Positions 8,616 to 19,091 of a stretch of DNA of 64,000 bases are shown here, piece by piece. Within the stretch, counting starts at the first letter, position 1. Each line of letters opens with the position of its first letter. The DNA is from Rhodospirillales bacterium BBD 1991-14 (GTDB lineage Bacteria; Pseudomonadota; Alphaproteobacteria; Kiloniellales; Kiloniellaceae). A program made the translations under genes and the position numbers. Under the pieces are notes generated by a model. The model saw only the letters and a list, made by a program, of their open reading frames with translations. It did not search any database and was not told the origin of the DNA. The stretch covers positions 120,169 through 184,168 of the forward strand of contig LYSY01000010.1 in NCBI GenBank assembly GCA_001657395.1, written 5' to 3'.

Positions 8616-8939
8616 CTACTCTTCCATGATCTGCTTCTTGGCCTCGGCCATCAGCTCGTCCATGCGGTGGCGCAGCCGGTGCTCGCTGAAGTCGACCGCC
8701 TTGGCCTCCAGATCGGCCATGACCTTGCGGACAACATCGTCGGGCCCGGGCTCGTCGAGGTCGGAAGCGACGACATCCTTGGCGTAGCTTTCCACCGCCT
8801 CGCCTTCCAGGCCCAGCAGCTCGGTGGCGATCCACTGCCCCAAGAGCTTGTTGCGGCGGACCTCGGTGCGGAACTGCAGATCCTGGTCGTGCTTGTACTT
8901 GTCCTCGAAGGCCTTTTCGCGTTCGTTAAATGTGGTCAT
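8616..8939 (-). CDS. F1-ATPase inhibitor subunit zeta (DUF1476)
   Basis: The 107-residue protein starts with TTFNEREKAFEDKYKHDQD, the hallmark N-terminus of the alphaproteobacterial zeta subunit. This intrinsically flexible segment enters the F1 catalytic interface and blocks ATP hydrolysis. A four-helix region follows, with LLGQWIATELLG and a conserved acidic DEPGPDDVVRK loop. Family knowledge: zeta replaces epsilon as the main inhibitor in Paracoccus and relatives. Its place between purB and purC is a recurrent alphaproteobacterial arrangement, although here it is on the opposite strand. Confidence 0.9.
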   Translation of the reverse strand: MTTFNEREKAFEDKYKHDQDLQFRTEVRRNKLLGQWIATELLGLEGEAVESYAKDVVASDLDEPGPDDVVRKVMADLEAKAVDFSEHRLRHRMDELMAEAKKQIMEE

Positions 8940-9134
8940 CGGACCCTTTGTCTCCCGGTACGATAGCTGCTTTCTTTCAGGTGGCGGTTCTATTCCGCTG
9001 CGTCAACCATTAGAACCTCTGGATAAGTATAACGCTTTCCGGGCAGGCGGGTAAGCCCGCTTGCCACCCGATTTGCCCGTCTTGGAGGGGGAAATGCGTC
9101 CCCCTTCGCCGCCCCTGGAGACCGACGCCGCGCC

Positions 9135-9959
9135 ATGTGTACCCTCGTGCTTCTGCGACGCCCCGATCATCCCTGGCCCCTGCTGATGGCGGCCAACCGC
9201 GACGAGATGGCCGCCCGGCCCTGGGCAGTGCCGGGCCGCCACTGGGCCGACAGGCCGGAGGTCGTGGCCGGCCTCGACCGGACCGGCGGGGGGTCCTGGC
9301 TGGGGGTCAACGATCACGGCCTCGCCGCCGCCATCCTCAACCGCCGGGGATCCCTGGGGCCGGCCGACGGCAAGCGCAGCCGTGGGGAATTGGTGCTGGA
9401 AGCGCTCGACCACGCCGACGCCCTTGCCGCCGCAGAGGCCCTGGCGGAGCTGAACCCCGCCGCCTACCGCAGCTTCAACCTGGTGGTGGCCGACAACCGG
9501 GATGCCTACTGGATCAAGAACCCGGGCAGCGGGGAGGGGACGGAGACAGCCCGCCCGGTCGAAGTCCTGCCGGTGCCGGAAGGCCTGTCGATGATCACCG
9601 CCTACGACCTGAACGATCCCGGAAGCCCGCGCATCGCCCGCCACGCCGGAGACCTGCGGGAAGCCGCCGCACCGTCACCGGAAGACGGTGACTGGTCCGC
9701 CTGGCAGGCGATCCTGGCACGCTCCGCGGAGAGCGACCCCGGCGCCCCGGCGGAGGCGGCGATGACCGTCAGCCTGGGGGGCTTTCAGACCGTCTCCTCC
9801 TCCCTCATCGCCCTGGCCGCAGCCCCGCCGGCGGGCGAGCCGCCGGCCCGCTGGCTGTTTGCCGCCGGGCGCCCGGACCGGCACCCCTACGAAGCGGTCG
9901 ACCTCGCCCTGCCGCCTGCCCTGAGTGCCGGTAAAGGCCCGGTTTTCGGGGGGTTTTAG
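9135..9959 (+). CDS. NRDE family protein (TANGO2-like)
   Basis: The 274-residue protein starts MCTLVLL, with cysteine at position 2, followed by the family-naming AANRDE motif at about residues 20-25. Downstream come GGGSWLGVND and LAAAILNRRG. NRDE/TANGO2 proteins have an Ntn-hydrolase-like fold; their biochemical role is unsettled, with haem handling proposed for some members. Cys2 would be the nucleophile after Met removal (inference). It is unrelated to purine synthesis and separates the zeta-subunit gene from purC. Confidence 0.88.
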   Translation: MCTLVLLRRPDHPWPLLMAANRDEMAARPWAVPGRHWADRPEVVAGLDRTGGGSWLGVNDHGLAAAILNRRGSLGPADGKRSRGELVLEALDHADALAAAEALAELNPAAYRSFNLVVADNRDAYWIKNPGSGEGTETARPVEVLPVPEGLSMITAYDLNDPGSPRIARHAGDLREAAAPSPEDGDWSAWQAILARSAESDPGAPAEAAMTVSLGGFQTVSSSLIALAAAPPAGEPPARWLFAAGRPDRHPYEAVDLALPPALSAGKGPVFGGF

Positions 9960-9998
9960 GGCCGAAACCGGGGCCTGTGGCGGGCCCTGGAGGCACGA

Positions 9999-10027
9999 TT
10001 GTTTTGCGCATCCCCACCTGCTATATC
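9999..10027 (+). promoter_or_regulatory. Candidate promoter of purC
   Basis: TTGTTT, a 17-base spacer and TATATC lie about 105 bases before purC and just after the NRDE stop codon. The match to the vegetative consensus is fair. It would give purC a leader of roughly 100 bases. Confidence 0.4.
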
Positions 10028-10140
10028 ACTGGCCCCTCCGACCAGCCGTCCGCGCTTGTAACGACGGCGCAACGGGTGGCCCGGGGGCCGGATTGCCCCT
10101 GCGGGAAGCAGGTTAATTTTCCTAAAATTGGATGCAGCCA

Positions 10141-10902
10141 ATGCGACGCAGACAGATTTACGAAGGCAAGGCGAAGATCCTCTACGAAGGGCCGGAGCCC
10201 GGCACCATCGTCCAGTACTTCAAGGACGATGCCACCGCCTTCAACAATCAGAAGCACGGGATCATCACCGGCAAGGGGGTGCTGAACAACCGCATCTCCG
10301 AGTACCTGATGACACGCCTGGAAAGCATCGGCATTCCGACCCACTTCGTGCGCCGCCTGAACATGCGCGAGCAGCTGGTGCGCGAGGTGGAGATCATCCC
10401 GATCGAAATCGTCGTGCGCAATGTCGCCGCAGGCACCCTGGTCAAGCGCCTGGGCATGGAGGAGGGCGCGCCCCTGCCCCGCTCCATCGTCGAGTACTAT
10501 TACAAGAACGACGAGCTGGGCGACCCGCTGGTCTCCGAAGAGCACATCACCGCCTTCGGCTGGGCCCATACACAGGACCTGGACGAGATGCTGCAGTATG
10601 CCCTCAGGGTGAACGACTTCCTCTGCGGCCTCTTCCTGGGCGTCGGCCTGAAGCTCGTCGACTTCAAGCTGGAGTTCGGGCGCATCTGGGAGGACGAGGA
10701 AATGCGCATCGTCCTGGCCGACGAAATCAGCCCGGATTCCTGCCGGCTCTGGGACATCGCCACCAACGAAAAGCTGGACAAGGACCGCTTCCGCCGCGAT
10801 CTCGGCGGCGTCGAGGAGGCCTATCAGGAGGTCGCGCGCCGTCTGGGCGTCCTGCCGGAGGCCGGTCCCGTCGACATCAAGGGTCCCCGGCTGCTGCAGT
10901 AA
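10141..10902 (+). CDS. purC: SAICAR synthase
   Basis: PurC joins aspartate to CAIR with ATP to form SAICAR, the substrate of the nearby PurB. The 253-residue protein begins [17 protein letters not shown] and has the FKDDATAFN nucleotide segment and the [13 protein letters not shown] active-site strand. LVDFKLEFG and [14 protein letters not shown] follow later; all are typical of PurC. Family members usually start just before RRxxIYEGKAK, so 10141 is chosen. The ATG three codons earlier (10132) is equally possible, and neither has a strong ribosome site. Confidence 0.95.
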   Translation: MRRRQIYEGKAKILYEGPEPGTIVQYFKDDATAFNNQKHGIITGKGVLNNRISEYLMTRLESIGIPTHFVRRLNMREQLVREVEIIPIEIVVRNVAAGTLVKRLGMEEGAPLPRSIVEYYYKNDELGDPLVSEEHITAFGWAHTQDLDEMLQYALRVNDFLCGLFLGVGLKLVDFKLEFGRIWEDEEMRIVLADEISPDSCRLWDIATNEKLDKDRFRRDLGGVEEAYQEVARRLGVLPEAGPVDIKGPRLLQ

Positions 10903-11090
10903 CGCCAGTTCCGGTAACGAGAACGAGGCTTTGCGCCTCTGCCGGTTGCAGGGGTGGCATCATGGCGCCCCCCCCTTCCCCGACCCCCTTTCCCCGACTC
11001 TGGACGCGGCGCTAGACTTGCGGCTTCTGAGTACGGACGATCTCGGGCACGGAGGGTCCCTGAAACCCGCCGCGCAAACAGGGGGCAGCG

Positions 11091-11666
11091 ATGCACAGGC
11101 GACTTCAAGGAATTCTGGTTCAACGCATTCTGGCCATCCTCTTCATGGCCGCTATGGCCAGCGGTCTCGGCGGCGGACAGGCCCTTGCCGAGAAAGCGGC
11201 CACCATTGAGCAGAACTCCCGCGAAGCGCTGGAATTGCTGCTGAACAGCTCCGCCGGCGCCAAGGCCCTGTCCAACAATGCAGAGGGCATCCTGGTCTTT
11301 CCGAAGATCGTCAAAGGAGGGCTCATCCTCGGCGGCCAGTATGGCGAAGGCGCCCTTTTCAAGAGCGACGCCGTCTCCGGCTACTATAGCACGGCGGCTG
11401 CCTCCTTCGGGCTGCAGGCCGGCATTCAGACCTATGGCTATGCCGTCTTCTTCCTCGACGAAGCGAGCCTGACCTACCTCGACAACAGCGACGGCTGGGA
11501 AATCGGCACCACCCCCAACGCCGTGGTGGTCGACAGCGGCGCCAGTGCGGCGCTCTCCACCACGACGGAGCAGGAGGGTATCTACGTCTTCTTCTTCGAC
11601 CAGAAAGGCCTGATGGCGGGGCTGACGATCGAAGGTACGAAGATCACCACCATAAACCCCGAATAG
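11091..11666 (+). CDS. Secreted SYLF-domain (YSC84/Ysc84-like) lipid-binding protein
   Basis: A signal peptide covers about residues 1-33 (hydrophobic ILAILFMAAMASG, then a QALA-type cleavage site). The remaining 158 residues match the SYLF domain: NSREALELLL, AEGILVFPKIVKGG, GEGALF and a conserved glycine-rich C-terminus with KGLMAGLTIEGTKI. SYLF proteins bind phosphoinositides in eukaryotes; bacterial members are periplasmic and poorly understood. A GGGGGCAG site precedes the ATG. The downstream MarR operator lies 62 bases after the stop. Confidence 0.85.
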   Translation: MHRRLQGILVQRILAILFMAAMASGLGGGQALAEKAATIEQNSREALELLLNSSAGAKALSNNAEGILVFPKIVKGGLILGGQYGEGALFKSDAVSGYYSTAAASFGLQAGIQTYGYAVFFLDEASLTYLDNSDGWEIGTTPNAVVVDSGASAALSTTTEQEGIYVFFFDQKGLMAGLTIEGTKITTINPE

Positions 11667-11728
11667 GCCGCTCCCGGTCAGGCGGGCGCAACAAGTATGC
11701 AGTGCCCGCCGGACATGGCAGCGACCAA

Positions 11729-11747
11729 TTGACAAGACAGTTGTCAT
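11729..11747. promoter_or_regulatory. MarR-type operator, copy 1 (upstream of the marR gene)
   Basis: TTGACAA, five bases, then TTGTCAT form an inverted repeat with six perfect bases per arm. It lies 30 bases before the regulator's start, where autoregulation is expected. The same palindrome with the same five-base spacing occurs twice more, at 12283 and 12320. Confidence 0.75.
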
Positions 11748-11776
11748 CCGGCCGTCGGCCCTGATACTGCTGGTCG

Positions 11777-12259
11777 ATGGCCAAGACTTCAAAAACCGCG
11801 ACACCCGACCCGCGCGCCGAAGCCGTTTTCGACCTCTTCCTGGAAAGCCTCGCGCTGTCGTTCAAGCTGCGGGCGCTGGGCCAGCGCAGCGGCAGCGTCA
11901 CCTCCTGGGGCGGCGGCCTCTGGGGGCTGCTGCGCAGCCTGGAGACCGAGGGGCCGCAGACGGTCCCGCAACTGGCCCGCAGCCGCCCGGTCGCGCGCCA
12001 GCACATCCAGAAGCTGGCCGACGAGATGGCCGGTCAGGGCCTTGTCGAGTTCGTCGACAATCCGGCCCACAAGCGCTCCAAACTCCTCCGCCCGACCGCC
12101 AAGGGCAAGGCGCTCTGCAGGGAGATCACCCGGGACCTGATGGCCCTCTGTCACGATCTCGCACAGGGCCGAGAGCTCGGAGAGCTCAAGATAAGTTCTC
12201 ATACAATCAAAGATTTAAAAGATCATCTTGCGACGATGATCGAGACCGATTCCGCCTGA
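11777..12259 (+). CDS. MarR family transcriptional regulator
   Basis: The 160-residue protein has a winged helix-turn-helix. QTVPQLARSRPVARQHIQKLADEM (split here as QTVPQLARSRPV and ARQHIQKLADEM) supplies the recognition helix at about residues 61-84, and VDNPAHKRSKLLRPTAKG the wing at about 93-110. Helices before and after would dimerise. Three identical-spacing palindromes lie upstream of it and downstream, ahead of the next two genes, so it probably represses itself and that pair. The ligand is unknown. No ribosome site is obvious before the ATG. Confidence 0.85.
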   Translation: MAKTSKTATPDPRAEAVFDLFLESLALSFKLRALGQRSGSVTSWGGGLWGLLRSLETEGPQTVPQLARSRPVARQHIQKLADEMAGQGLVEFVDNPAHKRSKLLRPTAKGKALCREITRDLMALCHDLAQGRELGELKISSHTIKDLKDHLATMIETDSA

Positions 12260-12282
12260 GGCCCTACTCGGCCGAATCTATA

Positions 12283-12301
12283 TTGACAATAAAATTGTCA
12301 A
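12283..12301. promoter_or_regulatory. MarR-type operator, copy 2, overlapping a promoter
   Basis: TTGACAA-N5-TTGTCAA is a perfect seven-base palindrome, extendable by one more pair. Its first TTGACA can act as a -35 element; TATAAT follows at 12304-12309 with a short 15-base spacer. Bound regulator would cover the promoter of the LTXXQ and methyltransferase-like genes. Confidence 0.75.
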
Positions 12302-12319
12302 TTTATAATCTCCGGTGAA

Positions 12320-12338
12320 TTGACAACTCTCTTGTCAA
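12320..12338. promoter_or_regulatory. MarR-type operator, copy 3
   Basis: TTGACAA-N5-TTGTCAA has perfect arms and is centred 37 bases downstream of copy 2. It sits between the presumed -10 box and the GAGGAGACAGGA ribosome site of the LTXXQ gene, a roadblock position. Confidence 0.75.
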
Positions 12339-12352
12339 ATGAGGAGACAGGA

Positions 12353-12709
12353 ATGCACCGGCACCGCCGACACGACTGGCACTTGGCAGACGAAACCGCC
12401 ATGTTCGATCGCATGGCTGACTTCATCGAGAACGACCTGGATCTCACGGCGCGCCAGCAACCGGCATGGCGGCGCCTGATCGCGGACGCCAAGGTGGCCA
12501 TGACCCAAGCCCGCGAAGCCCGCAACGACCTGCCCAGGCAGCCATCGGCCCCGGCGCCCGAACAGCTTGCGGCCCTGCGCGAGCGCATGACGGCCGGGCT
12601 TGCCGCCCTGGACAGTGTCGAGCCCGCATTCGCCGCCTTCTACGCCCTGTTGGACGCGCAGCAGCGCAGCCGCATCGACGCTGCGGTGGCGGGGAACCAA
12701 CGCTGGTGA
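12353..12709 (+). CDS. LTXXQ-motif (Spy/CpxP-like) helical protein lacking a signal peptide
   Basis: The 118-residue, mostly helical protein has DLTARQQPAWRRLI near residue 30, which fits the LTXXQ motif of the Spy/CpxP family. The second helical hairpin ends with YALLDAQQRSRID. Spy and CpxP are periplasmic stress chaperones, but no signal peptide is visible: the N-terminus is histidine/arginine-rich (HRHRRHDWH). It may therefore be cytosolic or metal-binding (inference). Two MarR operators lie immediately upstream. The stop overlaps the GTG start of the next gene, indicating translational coupling. Confidence 0.7.
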   Translation: MHRHRRHDWHLADETAMFDRMADFIENDLDLTARQQPAWRRLIADAKVAMTQAREARNDLPRQPSAPAPEQLAALRERMTAGLAALDSVEPAFAAFYALLDAQQRSRIDAAVAGNQRW

Positions 12710-13188
12710 ACGCCGCGAACCACGACGACTCGGCGGGCGTGATCGCCCACCCACCGGTGCTCTATCTCGGCGCTCTTGTGATCGGCCTCGGTGCCGACTG
12801 GCTGCTGGCCCTGCCGCCGCTGCCCTACCTCCGAGGCGGAACCGGACTGGCCGCGGGGGTCGTGCTCGGCGTATTGGGCCTCGGCCTGCTGTTCACTGCT
12901 GCTTTGCGTTTCATCAAGGCCGGCACCAACATCCCGACACACCTGCCCTCGACGGCACTGGTCACCGACGGGCTTTACCGCTACAGCCGCAACCCGATCT
13001 ACCTGGGCCTCACCCTGGTCTACCTGGGGCTGGTGGCGGGCCTCGCCAGCCTCGGCGCGCTGATCCTCCTTCTGCCCCTGCTCGCGACCATGCAGATCGG
13101 CGTTATCCACAGGGAGGAACGCTACCTGGAGCGCAGGTTCGGCGACGACTACAAGGCCTACAAACAAAGGGTTCGGCGCTGGCTCTAA
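12706..13188 (+). CDS. Isoprenylcysteine carboxyl methyltransferase-like (ICMT/PEMT) membrane protein
   Basis: The 160-residue protein has about four membrane helices (residues 16-36, 44-64, and two between 95 and 130). It carries the family motifs GLYRYSRNPIYLG at about 85-97 and HREEYLERRFGDDYKAYK-like residues near the end (HREERYLERRFG, then DDYKAYKQRVRRW). Such small bacterial enzymes use S-adenosylmethionine at the membrane; substrates are mostly unknown. The GTG start overlaps the previous stop as GTGA. It shares MarR control with the LTXXQ gene by position. Confidence 0.82.
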   Translation: MNAANHDDSAGVIAHPPVLYLGALVIGLGADWLLALPPLPYLRGGTGLAAGVVLGVLGLGLLFTAALRFIKAGTNIPTHLPSTALVTDGLYRYSRNPIYLGLTLVYLGLVAGLASLGALILLLPLLATMQIGVIHREERYLERRFGDDYKAYKQRVRRWL

Positions 13189-13307
13189 GGCGGCGTGCTG
13201 GCGCGCTTGGGATGCCGGCGATGGAAGGGTCTTGGCAGTTGTTTTGCAGGGCCGGCGCGTCTAAGGTCCGGCCAACTTTCCACCCCGCGAGTCGGAGCGA
13301 CCTGCCC

Positions 13308-13550
13308 ATGAAGGCCCGCGTCCACGTTACCCTCAAAAACGGTGTTCTCGACCCCCAGGGCAAGGCCATTGAACAGGCCCTGGGCGCGCTGGGCTTCAAC
13401 GGCGTCGAGGACGTCCGCCAGGGCAAGGTCATCGAGTTCTCGCTCGCCGAACGCGATCCGGCGAAGGCGCGGGCCGACGTCGAAGCCATGTGCCAGAAGC
13501 TGCTGGCCAACACCGTGATCGAGAACTACGCCATCGAGCTGGATGGCTGA
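13308..13550 (+). CDS. purS: Phosphoribosylformylglycinamidine synthase subunit PurS
   Basis: The 80-residue PurS is the small scaffold of the three-part FGAM synthase, bridging PurQ and PurL. The sequence shows [18 protein letters not shown], then a helix with [17 protein letters not shown], and ends with the [11 protein letters not shown] strand, as in the family. The ATG at 13308 gives the usual length. No strong ribosome site is visible. purQ follows 44 bases later. About 2.4 kb of unrelated genes separate it from purC. Confidence 0.95.
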   Translation: MKARVHVTLKNGVLDPQGKAIEQALGALGFNGVEDVRQGKVIEFSLAERDPAKARADVEAMCQKLLANTVIENYAIELDG

Positions 13551-13594
13551 TCCGGACATCAACCCTTGAGTCCGAACATCTTGGGAGAGCGCGC

Positions 13595-14295
13595 ATGAAA
13601 GCGGCGGTCATCGTCTTTCCGGGATCGAACTGCGACCGCGACGTCCAGGTCGCCCTCAAGCAAGCAGTGGGCCGTCAGGCCATGGGGCGCGAGCCGCTGA
13701 TGGTCTGGCACAAGGAAACCACCTTCGATCCGGTCGACCTGATCGTCCTCCCCGGCGGCTTCTCCTACGGCGACTACCTGCGCTGCGGCGCCATGGCCGC
13801 CAACTCTCCGGTCATGAAAGAGGTCGTCGCCCGCGCCGCCAAGGGCGTCGCGGTGCTGGGAATCTGCAACGGCTTCCAAATGCTGACCGAGACCGGCCTC
13901 GTGCCCGGCGTGCTGATGCGCAACGCCGACCTGCGCTTCGTTTGCCGCGACGTGACGGTGAAGGTGGAGACCAGCCAGAGCCTCTTCACAGCCAAATACG
14001 AACAAGGACAGGCGATCCGCATTCCCGTCGCCCACCACGACGGCAACTACTTCGCCGACGACGACACCCTGGCGGCCATGGAAGACCGCGGCCAGATCGC
14101 CTTTCGCTACTGCGATGCCGAGGGGGAAATCACGGCGGAGGCCAACCCCAACGGATCCCAGCGCAACATCGCCGGAGTCTACAACGAGACCAAGACCGTG
14201 CTTGGCCTGATGCCCCATCCGGAACGCCTCGCCGATCCCCGTCTCGGCGGCAGCGACGGGCGCCCCCTCTTCGACGGCCTGGTGGAGGCGCTGTC

Positions 14296-14299
<4 letters not shown>
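13595..14299 (+). CDS. purQ: FGAM synthase glutaminase subunit PurQ
   Basis: PurQ is the class I glutamine amidotransferase that feeds ammonia to PurL. The 234-residue protein has the nucleophile elbow GICNGFQ with Cys91, and the catalytic His208 and Glu210 in [18 protein letters not shown] at about 51-63 forms the oxyanion-side loop. A GGGAGAG ribosome site precedes the ATG. Its stop overlaps the purL start (GTGA), so the two subunits are translationally coupled. Confidence 0.97.
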
Positions 14300-16509
<2,210 letters not shown>

Positions 16510-16602
16510 CCGCCGCCAGCGCCGATCCGGGCGATCAAAAAGCCTAGTGCAGGGACCCCACAAGAGGGCCCTGATGTGTGGGGCCAGGGAAGGACAGAGC
16601 CA

Positions 16603-16842
16603 ATGCCGATGAACCCGTCGGAAATCGAAGGCATGATCAAGACCGCCATGCCGGATGCGGAGGTTCGCATCGAAGATCTGCGCGGGGACGGCGACCACTA
16701 CGCCGCCTACATCGTCTCGGAGGCCTTCCGCGGCAAGACCCGGGTTCAGCAGCATCAGATGGTCTATCAGGCCCTGCAGGGACGCATGGGAAACGAACTG
16801 CACGCCCTGGCGCTGCAGACTTCGACCCCGCCGGAAGCATGA
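16603..16842 (+). CDS. BolA/IbaG family protein
   Basis: The 79-residue protein has the BolA fold: an initial helix (PSEIEGMIKTAMPDAEVRIEDL), the GDHYAAYIVSEAFRGKTRVQQHQMVYQAL core split into GDHYAAYIVSEAF and GKTRVQQHQMVYQAL, and a final helix. Conserved His residues in HYAAYI and QQHQMV are cluster-ligand positions when bound with a monothiol glutaredoxin. That partner, grxD, is encoded 95 bases downstream, supporting a joint role in Fe-S cluster trafficking. An ATG two codons in is an alternative start. Confidence 0.92.
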   Translation: MPMNPSEIEGMIKTAMPDAEVRIEDLRGDGDHYAAYIVSEAFRGKTRVQQHQMVYQALQGRMGNELHALALQTSTPPEA

Positions 16843-16937
16843 GCGCAGGAGCGTGAGCGCTTGCCGGTAAAGGGAATGCAAAGAGCAGCCAGGCGCAAAC
16901 CGACCAAAGAAATCTCGAAAGACAAGGAGTGATGGTT

Positions 16938-17276
16938 ATGGACGAAACCGTAGCCGCCAGGATCAAGCAGGAGATCGGCGACAACCAGGTCGTTCTTTTC
17001 ATGAAGGGGACGCCGGTGTTCCCGCAGTGCGGCTTCTCCGCCGCGGTGGTGCAGATCCTGTCGCATCTGAACGTGAAGTTCAAAGGCATCGACGTGCTGC
17101 AGGACCCGGGCATCCGCCAGGGCATCAAGGATTTCAGCAACTGGCCGACCATCCCCCAGCTCTACGTGAAGGGGGAGTTCGTCGGCGGCTGCGACATCAT
17201 CCGCGAGATGTTCCAGACCGGCGAGCTTTCGGAGTTCCTCCAGACCAACGGCATCGACATCAAGCCGGCCGCCTGA
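16938..17276 (+). CDS. grxD: Monothiol glutaredoxin Grx4 (CGFS type)
   Basis: The 112-residue protein has the Fe-S-carrying CGFS active site (FPQCGFS, Cys31), the TIPQLYVKGEFVGG glutathione-binding strand, and GGCDIIREM. CGFS glutaredoxins bridge a [2Fe-2S] cluster with glutathione and pass it to targets, often with BolA, whose gene precedes this one. The ATG at 16938 is eight bases after AAGGAG; nearer starts at 16929 and 16932 overlap that site. A strong terminator follows. Confidence 0.96.
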   Translation: MDETVAARIKQEIGDNQVVLFMKGTPVFPQCGFSAAVVQILSHLNVKFKGIDVLQDPGIRQGIKDFSNWPTIPQLYVKGEFVGGCDIIREMFQTGELSEFLQTNGIDIKPAA

Positions 17277-17297
17277 GGCGCCGGACTGCGTTCGAGA

Positions 17298-17340
17298 CAA
17301 GGGGGCCGCTTCCTTCGGGGGGCGGCCCTTTCTGTTTTTG
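17298..17340 (+). terminator. Intrinsic terminator after grxD
   Basis: GGGCCGC pairs with GCGGCCC across a TTCCTTCGGGG-type loop and is followed by TTTCTGTTTTTG. It closes the purSQL-bolA-grxD run. Confidence 0.88.
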
Positions 17341-17548
17341 TTCCCGAGTTGGAGGGCGCCTTACACAAACAAACGCAGAGCAATACTTGCGTACGCTGCG
17401 GCTGCGAAAGCCATCGCGGGCGGCTGGACGTTCAGTGAGAAACCTAGCTCCGACCACAGAGATAAAGTGGGCGAAAACTCCAATGCAAGCCCTAGCAGGA
17501 GCCTCCATGCATCAGCACCGCAATCGATACTGGCCAGCTTGTGCAATC

Positions 17549-18001
17549 TCAATGAATGATTGCTAGAGCCCCTGCCAAAGGAACAAAGAGCACGACCCAT
17601 TCCCACGTGCGGTCATAGTCCAACCAATTGAAGCTTGCAGTTTTCTTATCGTAGGCTTCTCGTATCTCCTTGCCCTTCTCTTCCAACTTATCGTTGCTGC
17701 GATAGAGGATCTGACGGGCCTTCAGATAGTGACGATAGTGGGTATCATGTGCGTGGTTCAGTCGCTTGACCATGAGAAACCCAACAATCGCAATCACAAT
17801 GAGGAAAACTGGCACCTCTGCTTTCAGGTTGCCTGGGCCATTCCCAGAAGCGGAAAAGGCAACTAAGGCACCGGAAGCGAGGACTACAACATTCGTCACC
17901 TGAAACCGAAGCGTCTCGTAACGACCTGCGATTTGGCTTTCTACACCCAGGATGGAAACGCAGCGGTCATGAAGCTTGTTCTCTTCCTTGTACTCCGTCA
18001 T
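17549..18001 (-). CDS. Unrecognised three-helix membrane protein in an AT-richer island
   Basis: The 150-residue protein has hydrophobic helices at about 34-52, 62-78 and 132-149. Between the second and third lies a charged helical region (HDTHYRHYLKARQILYRSN, then KLEEKGKEIREAYDKK) that would lie in the cytoplasm. I do not recognise the family. The layout loosely recalls small two- or three-helix sensor/effector membrane proteins, but no specific motif supports that. Base composition and codon choice are visibly AT-richer than neighbours, suggesting acquisition by transfer. Confidence 0.6.
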   Translation of the reverse strand: MTEYKEENKLHDRCVSILGVESQIAGRYETLRFQVTNVVVLASGALVAFSASGNGPGNLKAEVPVFLIVIAIVGFLMVKRLNHAHDTHYRHYLKARQILYRSNDKLEEKGKEIREAYDKKTASFNWLDYDRTWEWVVLFVPLAGALAIIH

Positions 18002-18194
18002 CTGCTTGCTCCCTAAGCTTCGAATTGGCTAGCTCAATGTTCAAGGCACCTTCATCACCAGCACTGAGAAAACCCTTGTATCTGACTGGCCCTTACCATG
18101 AACCCCATTGAGTCATGATCTTAGCGCTCGTCGCAGAACAGCCTTTCTTATCAAAGCTCCGCGCGCGAGCGAGCAGCTCACCAATGGTGATGAG

Positions 18195-19091
18195 CTAACC
18201 TGACATACCGGCCTGCGCACCCGCCTCCTCCACCAGCCAGTCTCTGAGTACCCGGAGGGGGCGCTCGTCGAGGGCGGTGCGTCGACAGAGGAAGTAATAG
18301 CCGACAGGCTGCTCGACGGTCCGGTCGCCGATGTCGACGAGGTGGCCCGCGGCGAGGCTCTGCTCGGCGAGGTTCAGGTCGATAACCGCGGCGCCGAGAC
18401 CGGCCACCGCCGCCTCCAGCATCTGGCTGCGGGTCTCGAAGACGGTGATGCCGCCGACGGGCTCGCCGGCGCCGTCATCCCCCAGGAAGAGGGACCAGTC
18501 GTCCATGCGCGAGCGTGCCTTCAGACGCGGCAGAGCGGCGACCGGGGCATCGACCGGGGCGTCTCCCCGCCCCTCCAGCAGGCGCGGGCTGGCAACCACG
18601 GCCAGGCGTTCGCGGAACAGCGGCAGCGTCATCAGCCCCGGGGCCTCCGGCGGGCTTGTGGCCCAGCGGATCGCGCAGTCGAAGGGCTCGGCGTTCAGAT
18701 CGACCGGCCGCAGGTCCGTCGAGACCAGGATGTCCACGTTGGGCAGACGCGCGCGCAGGCGCCCCAAGCGCGGGATCAGCCAGAGCACGGCAAACGAAGA
18801 CAGGGTCGAGACACGGATGCTGGCGCGCTGGGCGCGGTACTGGCCGACGGCGTGGGCGATGGCCTGAAAGGCCGGCTCCAGGTTGTCCACCAGCCGCTCC
18901 GCACGCGGGCTCAGGCGGGCCCGGCGCCGGTCCTCGAAGAGGGTGCCGCCGAGTTCGGCATCCAGCGCCGCAATCATGTGGGAGACCGCCGAGGGCGTCA
19001 CGCCGAGACGCTGGGCCGCCGTTGCATAGCTGCCGCTGCGGCGCACCTCCAGAAGCACCCGCAGGGCCTTCAGGCTGGGCCGCTCAATCAT
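18195..19091 (-). CDS. LysR family transcriptional regulator (GcvA-like)
   Basis: The 298-residue protein starts with an N-terminal helix-turn-helix: LKALRVLLEVRRSGSYATAA, then AQRLGVTPSAVSHMIAALDAEL, at about residues 8-50. The substrate-binding domain includes ASIRVSTLSSFAVLWLIPRL and IRWATSPPEAPG, as in the GcvA/AmpR branch. It is transcribed away from the methyltransferase gene, with a 159-base gap that could hold a shared operator. The inducer is unknown. Confidence 0.88.
   Translation of the reverse strand: MIERPSLKALRVLLEVRRSGSYATAAQRLGVTPSAVSHMIAALDAELGGTLFEDRRRARLSPRAERLVDNLEPAFQAIAHAVGQYRAQRASIRVSTLSSFAVLWLIPRLGRLRARLPNVDILVSTDLRPVDLNAEPFDCAIRWATSPPEAPGLMTLPLFRERLAVVASPRLLEGRGDAPVDAPVAALPRLKARSRMDDWSLFLGDDGAGEPVGGITVFETRSQMLEAAVAGLGAAVIDLNLAEQSLAAGHLVDIGDRTVEQPVGYYFLCRRTALDERPLRVLRDWLVEEAGAQAGMSG

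Noticed and set aside
7099..8835. 578-residue - strand frame over purB
   Set aside because: It is the shadow of purB and part of the zeta-subunit region, with no family motif.
10903..11090. Possible riboswitch or small RNA between purC and the SYLF gene
   Set aside because: The C-rich stretch there shows no recognised aptamer core or strong hairpin with a T-run.
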